A stretch of 32,500 bases of DNA from Actinidia chinensis (lineage: Eukaryota > Streptophyta > Magnoliopsida > Ericales > Actinidiaceae), in the NCBI GenBank assembly GCA_009663005.1, contig VIGQ01001385.1:1-32500 (forward strand), read 5' to 3'. Numbering within the stretch: the first letter of the stretch is position 1; each line of letters starts with the position of its first letter. Shown here piece after piece: positions 11,766-23,790 of the stretch. A program made the position numbers and the translations under genes. The notes under the pieces are model-generated. The model was not told the origin of the DNA. It made no database searches and saw only the letters and a program-made list of their open reading frames with translations.

Positions 11766-11981
11766 TAAATATATTGTATGGGTCTAGTAGATTTCTTCGA
11801 AGTTTGATAGGTGCTTCATGACCATGGAGCATTTAGGACATGATATATAGCATTCCATCTCAACATGTCTAATGACAGGTAGCGGAAAAAGGGAGTTAGA
11901 AAAAGAAGTAGTAAATCTCTCTTTGTGGACAGAAAAAACGCGTCGTGACATAATATGTGTGTTGTTTGTGTGTGTTTGTAC

Positions 11982-14282
11982 AGAAAATAGATAGATTGAC
12001 AGTCAACGAAATGGAGGAGGATCTTCCGAGTTTAAACAGCTGGATAAAGTTGTCGTTTACACTTCGACCTTTTCTTGGATTAACTCTAAAATTGTGTGTC
12101 ATTCCCAGATCATTTGATGGTCGGAATATTTCGACGAAAAAATTCATTTGCCTCTTGTTGATTTTTGGTTTTTTCCTGTTGGTTGATGTTGTGTTGATGC
12201 CAATAGTCCTCTACTTCTCATGTCCTGCATGTGTGTCCCAAAGCTAGTTGTGTGATTTTCTCTAATGGGTTGCTTTGGAATGGATTATTGTGGTCAGTAA
12301 ATTTCATAGGAAATAGTATATGTGAAATACAATATTAGCTTGTAAAACTCTATAATCTCCAATGTGGGATTGTTAGTTATATACATGATTTTTGACGACC
12401 CAATGTTAGGAGAGACCTTTGGAAAATTTAATGCTTTCTGCGTCACTAGTGAACTTTGTTCAAGCTCTTGGTGCTAGTTGGTTAGACAAGATGCCTTCAA
12501 GACGAATGATTTGCTGGTGATGAGATGACAAACATATGTGTTTTGGCGCAGGTGTAAGGTTTGTGAGAACAAATCTTTTATTCCTCAGTTTTGAAAATAT
12601 AAAAACCATTTTAACTTCAATGGTTTTGAAGATACCCAAAAGGAAATAAAGGAAAAAATAGAGAAAAAAAAGGTGGTTGGAGCAAATCATAAATTAGGCC
12701 TTATATTTCCAGGTGGTTGCCAGCTGGTGCGAACCCAATCTAGTTTGCAAAAGGAGCATCGAGAAAGACAACGCAAAGCGCTGGTTGCAGAGTTAGTTAA
12801 TGTCAAAAGAGGTAAACTTGGATTGCTTTTCATCTTCTTTTATTAAATATTTAAATTAAAACTTAAGATGCCTTTGATTGTTATCATTATATTCTTGACG
12901 TTGATGACTAACCTACAGCTGTTTAGGTTCAACCCTGAGGTTTCATAATTCTACGTTTATCTGTTAATTTTTTCTTGTAAAATAATCTGTAGGTGAAGAC
13001 AGTGAACTAGTATGTTAGCTGTTGTAGTTAGTGCATGAAACAACTATGAAATAGTTAAGATGATAGCTGAAGCCATGATTAAGGTATGCAGGCGAGGGTG
13101 TGGTGACTCTTGAAGAAGGTAAAAGTGCCTGAAAAAGCAACACACAGCGGTATGTTGTGGAATGCATGCAATTCGATCATGGTTTATTTCCCCTTACTTT
13201 GTCACGGACAGTGGGAAATGTGTTGTTTAAAGTATACCATTGCATGTTATTACTAGCTACTGCTTATTGAGCTACGTTCGTCCATTTTATATTGAAGGTG
13301 CGCAATATGCTTGTTCTTTAAGTGAATTTCGGTTGTGGGTCTATTTGGCTTGTATTCTACTGAAGACTGGATATCTGTTCATCCAGTTGCTTCTGATTGC
13401 AAAAAGATAACCATACGAGGATCTAGTTATGTTTTTAAGTGTCCTATAGGGGAGGATATCTGATTTTGATAATTTGCATGCAGAGACTTGAGGTGCAAGA
13501 GACGTTAGCTACTCTTGTTGTGAACACGCTTGGAGGGCACTAAAAATTGCTGGCAATCAAAGCCCCTGGATTGAAAGCCCGCAAAAGCTAATATCTAGAT
13601 GATATTGCTGTTCTCCATGGAGGTCAGATATTATTGGGAATAGTTATGTAGTATGGATGAAGAAGTATGTGTTTCCCTAAATTATATTGTTACATGATAT
13701 AGTGTTTTTTTTTTTTAGGAACTATGATTTAGAGACGAGGTTGGGTTAATCCCTGGACAAGCTGAAAGGAGTTCTTAGGGCATGCTGCAAAAGTGATACT
13801 CGCCAAGGATACACTACAGTTGTCAGTGAATGGCAGCACCCAAGATCATAAATAAATGAGTTGCACAGATCTGAAACCTTCTTGAGGTGGCATTATTTTT
13901 TATTTATTTTTTTATTTTCTTTTTATATTTCATCAGTAAACCATTTATTCCTATCTGTATTAAATTAGATGGTTGTGTAGGCAGCAAGGCAAGCCTAAAA
14001 AAAAGAAAAACTTACTGAAAGAATTATGAAACTCCTCTGGTGGTGTTGCTATCATTCAGGGTCATCATTGATGGCATACCTGAGTAGGACATTAATTTGG
14101 GGGGGGGGTTTTATTAAATAGTCGATGATATTGTGGTTGTTTCTATAGTCTAATTTCATGTGATGCACATTCAGGTTGGAGCACAAACGGAACAGAGCTA
14201 TGGGAGCAATGCAGAAGACGGACATCTTCTTCATTTCTCCCAAGAATGAAAAAAGTTCATAGCGACGCGGAATTGCCATCAA
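11982..14282 (+). pseudogene. Chloroplast chaperonin CPN60 beta-type subunit, broken exon series
   Basis: CPN60 beta is a subunit of the plastid GroEL-type folding chamber. Exon remnants in family order are 12713-12811 (VVA-GANP after frame repair, then IEK and ALVAELVNVKR), 12993-about 13215 (EDSEL, NNYEIVKMIAEAM, GVVTLEEGKSA, VVE-MQFDHG, YFVTD), 13484-about 13637 (ETLATLVVNTL, then IKAPG and LDDIAVLHGGQ), 13719-13886 (EVGL, LDKAE, VLGHAAKV, then a VNKRVAQ-like end), 13981-14059 (KLTERIMKL, SGGVAIIQ) and 14174-about 14205 (VGAQTE and EL). A weak earlier match lies at 11985-12040 (KIDRLTVNEMEED against the family KIVNDGVTVAKEVE). Intron borders are mostly good GT/AG. Almost every exon has indels or stops. 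After VGAQTETEL the sequence to 14282 does not match the family, and the apical and C-terminal parts that should follow are not found. The earlier N-terminal exons are also missing or unreadable. Confidence 0.85.
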
Positions 14283-14385
14283 CTAGTAAATATAATGCAT
14301 TGTTTACTATATTCACATACTTATGATTCTCTTCATCTCACTACCCTTTGTCTGGGCATGAGTTTAACCGTTTTCTCCTTTCTTG
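14040..14385. repeat. CPN60 exon-intron segment, first copy of a duplication
   Basis: This matches 23442-23790. Shared phrases are TGATGGCATACCTGAGTA, ATTTTATTAAATA, GATATTGTGGTTGTTTCTA, CATTCAGGTTGGA and GGGCATGA, with the VGAQTETEL exon inside. This copy has a run of ten G (14099-14108) where the other copy has a single G. Confidence 0.85.
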
Positions 14386-15897
14386 GTCTTCCATTTTTTT
14401 TATTTTTATTTTTTGGAATTGGCTATGGTTTGATGTTAAATGTTAGTAGGTTGATTAAATTTGCACCCACTTGAGTATTTGGTCCCTATAAGCAAAATTA
14501 CAAGAAAAACATATTTGACATTTATGTTATTTTGGTTTGTGCCTAAATGTTCGGTATACATGATTTTCTGTTAGAGTGTTATTGGTTATATTCTATATAC
14601 AATAATTGGCTCCATAGAAAGATTTATGTGTAAAAAATGAGAGATTTCTGGAACAGTTCTTTCCATTACCATTTCGATTAGCATGGGCCACTTGTAATTG
14701 AAGATAAATATGGTAATTAAATGGTTGTGAAACATGAAAAGTGGCCAAAAATTTGCTTCATTTTTTCTCCATGGAAACAGGACAAGTGAAAAGTTGCAAC
14801 CTTATTTCATTCATTGCCTGTTAGTTCATCAAAAACCACAATTCGGATCTTTTGAGGAATAATTTGGTTATGAGTGCTCATGTTAGTTTTTTATTTGTTT
14901 TAAAGTTGCTCAGACTTATCACTGTGTGGTCAAAAAAGGTGTGCACAAATGTAATGTGATACCAAATGTTCAACACATTCCAAAGCAATAACACACTTTA
15001 AGTGGGGAAGTGGAAAACAAGATAAATACGAGATTAGAAAAACTCATTGTAATTAAAACACTTATGTAGGGAAGTGGTACGATACATTACCATTAGCACA
15101 AGGACCCCATCTCAAAATCAATACAGTTAGTTGGCAAACTTGGACTCTATGTCAACGTGGATCCCATTGCGGATTTTCTCTCAAGCTTATAACACTTTCT
15201 GGATTTTTGAACTTGAACTCATTTTCTCTGTTACGGTTTTGTAAATGAAAATTGAGTTTTTAGAAATGTGTGGCTAATGATGATTATTAGTGAACACAGT
15301 AGTTTTTTTATTTCTCAAAGATATGATAAACTTGCGTATGTTGCAAATTTTCCCTAGTGATGTGCAAGTTAAAAATTTCTGAACTATAACTATAGTTTTT
15401 CTTTTCCCAAACCGGAGTGCCTATGTTAGGTATCCTGCTTCGTTCACTGGACCACATCTTGAAAATCGTGGTGCTATTAACTGCTCTTTTTGTTTTTATA
15501 CTGTTTTTTTGACTTGCTGATGTGTAGGACAGTTTTGGCAGCACAAGTACTCGTGGTCATTGCAAAGCCTTGGAGTAGTTTTTGGCTGTTTTGAGAATTT
15601 CTCCCTGGTGTTGGCATGCGAACTATAGTGCAGACGATATCGATTCACGGAGGATAAATACATTAGCTTTTTCTCTTTTGTATTTTCCCCCCCCCCCCCC
15701 TTTTTGGACTCTACCATCAAGTCCTTTATTGAAGTATGCCTTAATCGTACGAGGGCTGATAATGATGGCGCGGTAATCACTGTGGTATCTTTTGAAAACC
15801 ACAACGTGTATTTTAATCATATCATAGCGTGAAGCATCCTTTTTCTTTTCAAAATTTCTGTAGTGGGTACTTTTGCGTTATACTCCGTATTGTGCAG
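14386..15897. other. Stretch without recognisable gene
   Basis: This is AT-rich DNA with a 14-base C run at 15687-15700. The minus-strand open frames at 15308-15544, 15496-15804 and 15623-15820 overlap this run and one another, and have no recognisable content. The rest of the gene that ends at 16012 should lie here, but I could not identify its exons. Confidence 0.35.
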
Positions 15898-16012
15898 GCA
15901 TGGCCAATTGGGGCGCCCTCCGAATGATAAAAGTACAAACGAAATTAATGAACTACGAGGGAGGAAACCCCTTCCAAGACCAAGAGAATTCAAGGCTATG
16001 AGGGCCATTTAG
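15898..16012 (+). pseudogene. Orphan terminal exon of an unidentified gene
   Basis: After a TGTGCAG acceptor (15891-15897) there is an open frame of 37 codons ending in TAG at 16010-16012. It starts HGQLGRPPNDK and ends KPLPRPREFKAMRAI. It is basic, proline-containing and has no indel, unlike most exon islands here. That reads like a genuine C-terminal exon of a plant nuclear gene. I do not recognise the family. The matching upstream exons are not visible, so it may be a captured fragment or the end of a gene whose other exons are scrambled. Confidence 0.45.
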
Positions 16013-18129
16013 AAAAACATAAAAGCAGTTGTTATGTGATATGTTCCTTGCTTTGATTGGTCTTGTGTGACCATTGCCGATGGAGTTCTCACAACAGCTT
16101 TGATCGGTTGGTTGTTCTCTTCATCTTGGTTCTTACTTTCCATATTGTTTAAAAAGGTGTTTATGTTTTGAATAACTGGTTTGTGTCTTTTTATGCTTCA
16201 GTGCGGACAGCACACCTGTCTGGACGAATCATTTAAAGACTATCTCACATAATCATGAAAAAACATTATAGATTGTCACAGCCTAGATAACATATATTGT
16301 GTGGTTGGTTCCCCTCTTCGGAAAGAGTATGGCAGAGGACAAAAGTCTTTACAAGATGTGCAAGTGCTTCACCATGAAGAAGATGGTTTGATTAGTTAGA
16401 TAACTTGTCCGTGACGTGTTATTTGTTCATAATTTAATTCACGGTATTTAATTTGATTTTTAAAACCTTCCTACCGAGGTGAAATGAATACCACAAAAAA
16501 AATGGGGCCGTAATGAGGTTGAACAATTTTTTTTTTTTCATTTTCAGTAAACGCATAATCCAAATTATTGAGAGGAAAAATTATAATATATGATCTAACA
16601 AAACATTCAAAATAAAAGCTCTCTTTTTCTTTTTTTTTTTCTTTCATTCTCTAGGCCTTAAAGAGCTGAAGCTGCTTTTTGGGCTTAGAAAGCCTCTTAG
16701 GAAGCTTAAAACCTTGGAGCCAATTTTGAATCGCATGCGGAGTCATGCATGAACCCGAGTTTTAAGATTTTTATAAGTTATACAGATTTCGTGGATTTAA
16801 CTTCTATTTCATTGAACATTATCAAGGATTCAAGATAAAATGAGTATAATGTTATGAATTTTTAGAATGATTAACTCCTTAAGAATATTCCTTCTCAAGA
16901 ATTTAGCAATTACATCTATTATCAGTAGTGAGTTTTACCGGACATTTGTGAATGCTCTGTTTTTTTAAGCATTTGAGGATTTGAACTATATTTCCCCATC
17001 CTCTAAGAGTTGTTGTAATATGATTAACTCTGGCATTTCAAGGCATGTGGATTTTTCTGCCTTTACCATCGATTGTTTGTGAAATATCAACTATTTGGAT
17101 TATTTTTTCGTATTTTCCAAGTAAATTTATGTCTCCCTCACAAAAAACAGAAAATATCTGAAATGATTAACTTTCCATGGATTAGAAGCATACTGTTCAG
17201 TCTGATATACCCGAGAGAAATGAAGTTATTTGGTTAAACGAGGAATGTTTATCATAGAAGATCATGCTTGCAATGATTCAAAGCTTCGTCATCCATCTTT
17301 TAATGTTTTACGATAAAAGTATTGCGTGAGTCTCCTCAACATAGCAATGGATAAGTCTTCTTGCCCCCTGTCATGATCGCTAATCGATATTAAAGCAACG
17401 TTATGTCACTTAATGTGATCAACTCTATGCCATACCAAATCTTGGTTCTAAAATCAAAAGGCATGTGGTTTTAAGTGTATAAATCTGTTTATCAGTACTA
17501 TTGTTTCTAAAAGTAGAGTTTTTTTTTTGGTAATTAAATGTTTTCTAAAAAGAAAGAAAATCCTCAAGTGGCTACAAAAGGGGCACTAAAAGTAGAGTTT
17601 TGACACTGAATAACTAGAAGTTTGACTCGTGAATGAACTTCATTTTCTGAATAACATGGCAATTTGGCTTTGATTTTATGTTCTTACTTGTAGATTTATT
17701 TGATATATGTGGCTGAAGACCCTCCTTGGAATGCTATTTATTTCAGAGGTTATGTCTATTGCTTGTGCTGTACTGATTTGCCTTTTCACGCGCAACACTA
17801 CGATAGCCATAAATTGGTTTATATTTGCTCCAAGTTTGTATTTATATGGCTCTTAGTCATTCAGCTTGATTGGGTTTTTATATAATATTTTTTACTATTA
17901 AGCCCAAAATCATCTATGCAAGCTCTCCGGGATATATGTAGCAAATTCGTGAAAGCATTGCATCGAAATTGAGATTACTAGGCATTCACCTTCCTATGTG
18001 TAGCAGGTGGCTAGTATAATGACTTCAATTTTTTTTTTGCTTGTATTTACGTTCTTGTAATCATTATTTGGCAGCAATATTAGAAATGCCTTTTTTCCAA
18101 TCTTATCTTAGGACAATGTACTTTGGCAG
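16013..18129. other. Stretch without recognisable gene
   Basis: AT-rich noncoding DNA with T-runs near 16526 and 16630. Nothing in either strand shows family resemblance, and only short chance open frames are present. Confidence 0.4.
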
Positions 18130-18180
18130 GATCAGAAGCATGTTGTGTTTGATCTAGGTCATTCTCAAAGAGACTATCAG
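18130..18180 (+). other. Possible orphan mini-exon
   Basis: A 51-base open segment lies between a TTGGCAG acceptor and a CAG|GTATGC donor. It reads DQKHVVFDLGHSQRDYQ, which is more protein-like than its AT-rich surroundings. No family is recognised and no neighbouring exon is seen. Confidence 0.25.
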
Positions 18181-19805
18181 GTATGCATTAGTTGTTGATA
18201 TGAAATTAGGGTTTCTAGGAAAATGAATAAAGAGAAGAGAGGTGCAGAGACAGAGTTTAGGGACAGGTGCGGGTTCTCTATCCAGGTTTGTTCATCACGG
18301 CATGTATTTATAGTAGTTCCGTACAGATGACAAAAAGTATCTCAACAATATGAATTGAGCAATCTACTATAATCCTCCCGATGAGAGGTGGTTAATAAAA
18401 AAGTTGTATTGATTTGGTGTTATAAGTGTACAGATTCTATGAAAGTCATTGCAACATGTGTAAAGGTATAAAAATTTACACTTTTTAACGTCCCCTTCAA
18501 CAAAGTCGTTCCTTACAAGCGTCTTTCAATTCCAGGAAGAATTTTTTTGTGTTTTTTTTTTTAGAAGATGTTTTTGCAGCAGGTTTACTTTTGTCTGCCT
18601 GATTTATCAGGCCCTTGTTTGTGTTATGCTAGTCCAAGCAAGCATTTAATCTCCAAGAACTTGCATGGCTTCCATGGATATTGTTCAGTCCAGTGAATCA
18701 TACCTAATAGTGAGATAGTTTTTTGGTTTATTTTTTATTTTACACGTGCTACCTCATCTATATTTATAATTCTTATCGTGGAACTTTTTGTGAGTTCAGG
18801 ATTACTTCGTCGCCACATCTTCATGTTTTGTCACTGTTTTGTCTCAGCCGTAGGAAATCCAAGCAACAATTACCACCGCCTCTTTCCATCGATCATAATT
18901 ATGTCTAGCGCTTGTTGCTTTCCCAGATATAAATATTCGAGCAAGTTCTATATCCAGTATGCTACCGTGTTATTGATGCTTCTAGCCATAGCCTCGCAAT
19001 TGGTTTTCCATAACATTTCCCTGATTGGAAATGTGACAGGTAACGCATGTCTAGTGACGTTCTTTATTTTCATTTTCTTGGTTCTTGAAGACCAAAGTAC
19101 TTTCCCTTTTGATTTTAGAATTATACTTCACTGGATTGTTAAAGCTTGTTAGTCATTGGTTATAACCACTTGAAGCATATACGGATTGCATATATTCAAT
19201 TATATATTTTTATCATATTTTTGTAGTTATATATACCTATATATTTATATATTTTTCTGGTCACATAAATGTTAGTTGAAATCAATATTGTTTTTTCAGC
19301 ATCAATTACAATTTTTTATTTTTTTAATGTTCATTTGCCTCCATTTAAAATCTACATCACTCTAGGGGTTAAAGAAGTCCCTTCCTTTGTTTGCCCAAAC
19401 TCCATTCTAATTTTCCCAATTTCATGTAAACTGCCAGAATAAGGTCACATATTGACTGTCTTCACATTCGGTCCAATCCTAACCATATTACCAATTTCAC
19501 TGATTATACAAGAAAATCAAAATATGGGTTTAAAATCGCGAATTTGAAAATACAAAAATCTAATCAAATTTGATGCATATAGGACTATTTTGCAATTAAC
19601 CAAAAAAATATCTCCTTCATCATATGACATCTCTCTCTTTTGCGAAACAACCCACAACGCAGCCGTTCCAACTAACTCAACGACTCTTCCCTTCCGTGTT
19701 TCATTGCGCCTTCCCCCTTTTCCTTGTCCATTCCAACCCAAATCGTACTTTAATAAGTCCGCCCCCGGTTGCCGTCTGCATATACGCTTCCAAAAAATCA
19801 TTTGA
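18181..19805. other. Stretch without recognisable gene
   Basis: This is AT-rich with TATATATT-type tracts near 19200-19260. The 124-codon frame at 18778-19152 has no domain, no composition bias towards coding and no family match that I can see. I treat it as chance. Confidence 0.35.
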
Positions 19806-20825
19806 TCTATAAAATAGTAAAACAAACGAAGGCTAAGTAAACATATTTCACTCATGTCGCATAAAAATCAAGGCACAAGGCGCGTTGTTTTCCTTTTCTT
19901 ACCCTGTCTCTTCAATTAATTCCATGGGACTCTATATGTATTGGGGTATTCTATTGGTCTAGGTGTGTTTTCGGAGATTGGTGTTATAATATTGCTATTG
20001 GATCCTGTTTTCACATGGTAAAATAATTCCGAATATGATCCCTTTCCATGCCCGAATGCCTTTGTTTGAATTATGGATGGGTAGAGGATTAGGAAATGGG
20101 AAAGGAACGAAAAGAAAGTAACAAGGTTAATTAGTTCGATTGTTTGGGTAGTTTTCGGAAAATATAAGAAAAATATTTTTTTTAGCTGCTAATTATCTAT
20201 AAATAAATGATAGGTACTATAAATTTTTATTTCCCTAGGTTGTGGCTCAATTAGGTATTTGTTAGAGAAAAGAGAAAAAGAAAAAATGAATGATCCAACC
20301 GGTTTAGATTTTTAATCTTTTCCTTTATTTTTTTCTTTTGCTCCCTAATTCTTGATCCAAAACAACCTTAATAAACTTTAAATGTAAGCATAGCTTTTCA
20401 AAGCTTATATGGACCGTCCCAAGTTGTATTTTAATGACTGCATTGGGGAATAGGAGAAAGAGTAGCAACGAGGATTGCATTGTTATATCACCAACCTTTC
20501 TTCATGAAACTTTACTGTTTCGAATCATGTAAGTTTTTTACATGGCGAATCTTAAGCTTGGAAAACAACCAACATCATAACAGCCAAACCAAACACGACC
20601 CACATTACTTTGCATTGGCGATCGATTTCTTGGAATGGAATAAAGACCCCTTTTTAATTTAAATTTTTTTCACACGACTGTACAACAAATCAAATCACTT
20701 AAAATCTCATTTTTTGTAACCTTTCAATAGGTTTCCATAGGCTCTTCATGTAAAAAGAGATACCATCCTACTTGAAATTTTCACCCTCCACAATATTCAC
20801 GTGCATCGCACGTGCACATGACTAA
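19806..20825 (+). mobile_element. Candidate non-autonomous Helitron (~1.0 kb)
   Basis: The right end has the Helitron 3' layout: a hairpin CACGTGC-ATC-GCACGTG (20798-20814), a 7-base spacer, then CTAA (20822-20825) followed by T. This fits the CTRR terminus and insertion between A and T. A plausible left end is A|TCTATAAAATAGTAAAAC at 19806, starting with TC after a host A. The interior has no RepHel or other coding region, as expected for a non-autonomous element. The 3' end is much better supported than the 5' end, which could lie elsewhere. Confidence 0.5.
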
Positions 20826-23441
20826 TTAATTTAGTAACAAAAGTGATGCTACCTTCCCAAACCATATTTCTTATTCTTGTTTTCTATTTTAAATTTTCTA
20901 TTTTTTAAAAAAATTACTTTGTTAAAGTTAATTGTAGGATAGATAGAGATGATGGAAAGGAGAAGACAGGAATAGTAATTTATATTTTTGAGGTGGTAGA
21001 TTAGCCACTCTGCACTGTGCGGGTCATTGTAGTAGGGGGGGGGCAATTTTATGTGCCTCCTGGGAAGCTGTTGAGCTCTTTTTTTAGTTTTTAACCCCTA
21101 AAGTTGGGTAAATATGGAAAAGGATTATTTGAGATGCTCTATCTTATAGCAATTTTATCAGGTCATTTTTGGAAAGTTGAAAAGAGAAGGGAGAGAGAGA
21201 GAAACAATGTGAATTCCATGGCAATGCTGCTTCTCAGACAAAAAAAAAAAACAGAGCTCTTTGAGCTCAACAGGGGCAAAATGCAGGTCAACCTCACTAA
21301 TTACGGTTGCACCTACACCCCTGCCTTACTTGTACCCTAACAAAAAAACGACACAAAATAATGTAAGCATATTATCCTATGTTAGTTTTATTGTTATTTA
21401 ATGTAATTCTTCAGGTCAAATCTTTTTATTTTATTTTATTTTTTGTTTCTTATGATATTTTGGTTATGTTTGGATTTTCTGTAATTTTTGAAGGAAAACT
21501 AGTGTTGTTCTCGGACTCCGACTCTCTCGAGGCATATACGGAATTTTTTTTCATGATTTTGTTGTGTTTTATTGATTTTTTTTCTTGAATTTTACATTGT
21601 TCAATGAAAAGCACCAAGGAAAATAGGCTTTTTTATGTTTCTGCATGTGTTCGAAAAACGTGGGTGTTTGCTACAACAATTGTTTTTTTCCAAGAAACAT
21701 TTTTCTCATTTAGGACCCCCTAAAAGTTTAAACACTATTATGCACAACAAGAAAATTAACACTTTAATTTTCTCATAAATTGTACCAAGAAAACTTTCTT
21801 GTAAATTAACGTAACACAAAAAGTAAATCTTTGCACTTTTTTTTTTTCTTTCCTTTTCCTCCTTGCTTTATTCATTTTTCTCGGAAAATGTTTTTTGACA
21901 ATTGAATGGAGCCTGAGACTCTCTTTTTAATTATTTATTAAACATGTGTTGTTGGATTTCTCGATTTTCTGACTTTTTTTGATTGGTGCTTGATTGATCA
22001 GAAATACCTTACTTTGGCTGCATTGTTGGTTTTGGTCGCAAACCAGATCAAATATTGGAAGTTTACCCTAGATGGAGTTTTGAATACTCTTTGCCCATCA
22101 CCCACCCCCAAATAGTGTCCCATGGTAATTTTTCTTTCTGCTACTTTTATAAATTCCTATAACTATACACCAGCAGAAAATGAACCCTGCTATCGATATG
22201 ATGATTGCTTGGTTTGAAATGGAGTTTTGTAGTTCTATTGAAATAGAAGGGTCACTAGTCTATGGTGTTTTTTTTCATTGGTGGGAATACCACATAGACA
22301 ACATAACGAGGTATTGGCGTTGTATTCATTTTACTCATTCCATAGCTAATCCATTGTCCTATGAACTCTTCTAAACTTTTCGGTTTTCTGTGGATTTCGA
22401 AGTTTTTGTTGACAAGTGGTTTGGACGTTGTTGAGCACAAACAGGGTGAAAATCCATCCATTACTTTCAAATACACAGTCCATGATGGGGAGGAAAATTC
22501 TCTCTCTCTCTCTCCCTCTCTCTCTCACACACAGGCATCCTACCATTAATTCTCTGTTTGCGACCAGAAACAGTTTACCAGGAGATGTTTCTTGTACCTG
22601 CAACTTCCAGCCTTTACTTCAGCACAACAATGCGGCTTGACATGGAGGGGGGGATTGAGGCTGTACTTGAAAATAGGCAACTCCTATCGGTTAGCTCAAC
22701 ACACTTTACTGAAATCTAGCCATCACGCACGCTGGGACCAATACTTTTGCCACTCAATTCAAATTTGGGCGTTAAACATCCCTCCTAGAGATCAGAACTC
22801 AATTCCGACTGGGAATTTTGCCATTCAGAAAGGCACCCCATTCGACTTTCACTACTGAAGAGAAAATAGGGAGTTCGATCCACAAGGCTTGCTTGGGTTA
22901 TTACAAGAAGGGGTTGAAACATGCTGCTAAGTGGAAGGATCCATCAACAAGCGCAAGAGCTAACTTATGACTGACGCCTTGTTGCAATTTTCCATACTGC
23001 TAACTATATGACCGGTTCTCTGTGAGTAAAGGTGGGGGTTGTGTATGGGAATCAACTCAGGGCCTCTGTTTTAGAGACGCAAGATTTCCGAAAGCCATCA
23101 ATCAGCCAAACTTCCCCTCCGTGATTGTTAGACCTGGTGAGAAGTATAAACAAGCATGTTGTTCGATTTCTCAGTTGAGTAAAGTCTAGAGTCTGGAGAA
23201 GTAAGTATAACAAGAGAATACACCCTGATTTCCAAATGCCTATTGGCTTATCCTATCATGTATAATAAAAACGAACTTAAACAATAATGGGAAAGTTCCC
23301 TATAAATCCAAATGACAAAAACATTTCAAAGAACTGTGTAAAATGTCAAAGGAAGGAATTGGAGATTTTACTGGAGGCCCCTTACAATTTGTCTCATTAT
23401 TATAACTTCAACCCATTTTCTGTTCTCTTATTATTTTCCCC
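20826..23441. other. Stretch without recognisable gene
   Basis: It holds a nine-base G run at 21035-21043, an A run near 21240, a TC microsatellite (about 22497-22533) and otherwise noncoding-looking DNA. The 22550-22860 part is less AT-rich and gives open frames in two phases, but none that I recognise. Confidence 0.35.
22497..22533. repeat. TC/AC microsatellite
   Basis: Mostly TC dinucleotides, interrupted by CC, ending in ACACAC. Confidence 0.9.
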
Positions 23442-23790
23442 CTGAGGGGTGTTTGCTGTCATTTCAGGTAATCAATTGATGGCATATACCTGAGTAAGGA
23501 CATTAATTTGTTTTATTAAATAATAGCTGATATTGTGGTTGTTTCTAGTCGAATTTCATGATGCTATTCAGGTTGGACACGAATGGAAACAGAACCTCTT
23601 GGGAGCATGCATGAGATGGACATCATCTCTGCAATTCTCCTAAGAATTCGAACGAAGTTCACTAGCGACGGGCGGAGGCCATCAACCTATTAATATATGC
23701 ATGTTTACTACATTCACATTAACTTTGTGAACTTTGTTTTCCATCTCACACCTTTTTTCTGGGCATGAACTTTACCGTTTTTTTTCTCAT
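23442..23790 (+). pseudogene. CPN60 beta-type fragment, second copy
   Basis: This duplicates 14040-14385. It holds the end of the exon that encodes SGGVAVIQ (about 23443-23466, closing in TTTCAG|GTAATC) and the start of the next exon at 23572, after ATTCAG, where the VGAQTETEL coding is shortened by missing bases. As in the first copy, the sequence after this point does not follow the family. The donor here is intact, whereas the first copy reads CAG|GGTC. No other CPN60 exon is seen around it, so this is a fragment. Confidence 0.75.

Noticed and set aside
14206..14282. Continuation of CPN60 coding after VGAQTETEL
   Set aside because: Neither copy matches the family KEKKLRVEDA continuation in any frame I tried, so I ended recognised coding near 14205.
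15496..15820. Minus-strand frames with a GGGG peptide
   Set aside because: The glycine run is the 14-base C homopolymer read on the other strand; several frames overlap there.
18778..19152. 124-codon plus-strand open frame, the longest in the window
   Set aside because: Hydrophobic and cysteine-rich without a domain or supporting splice or promoter context; expected by chance in AT-rich DNA of this length.
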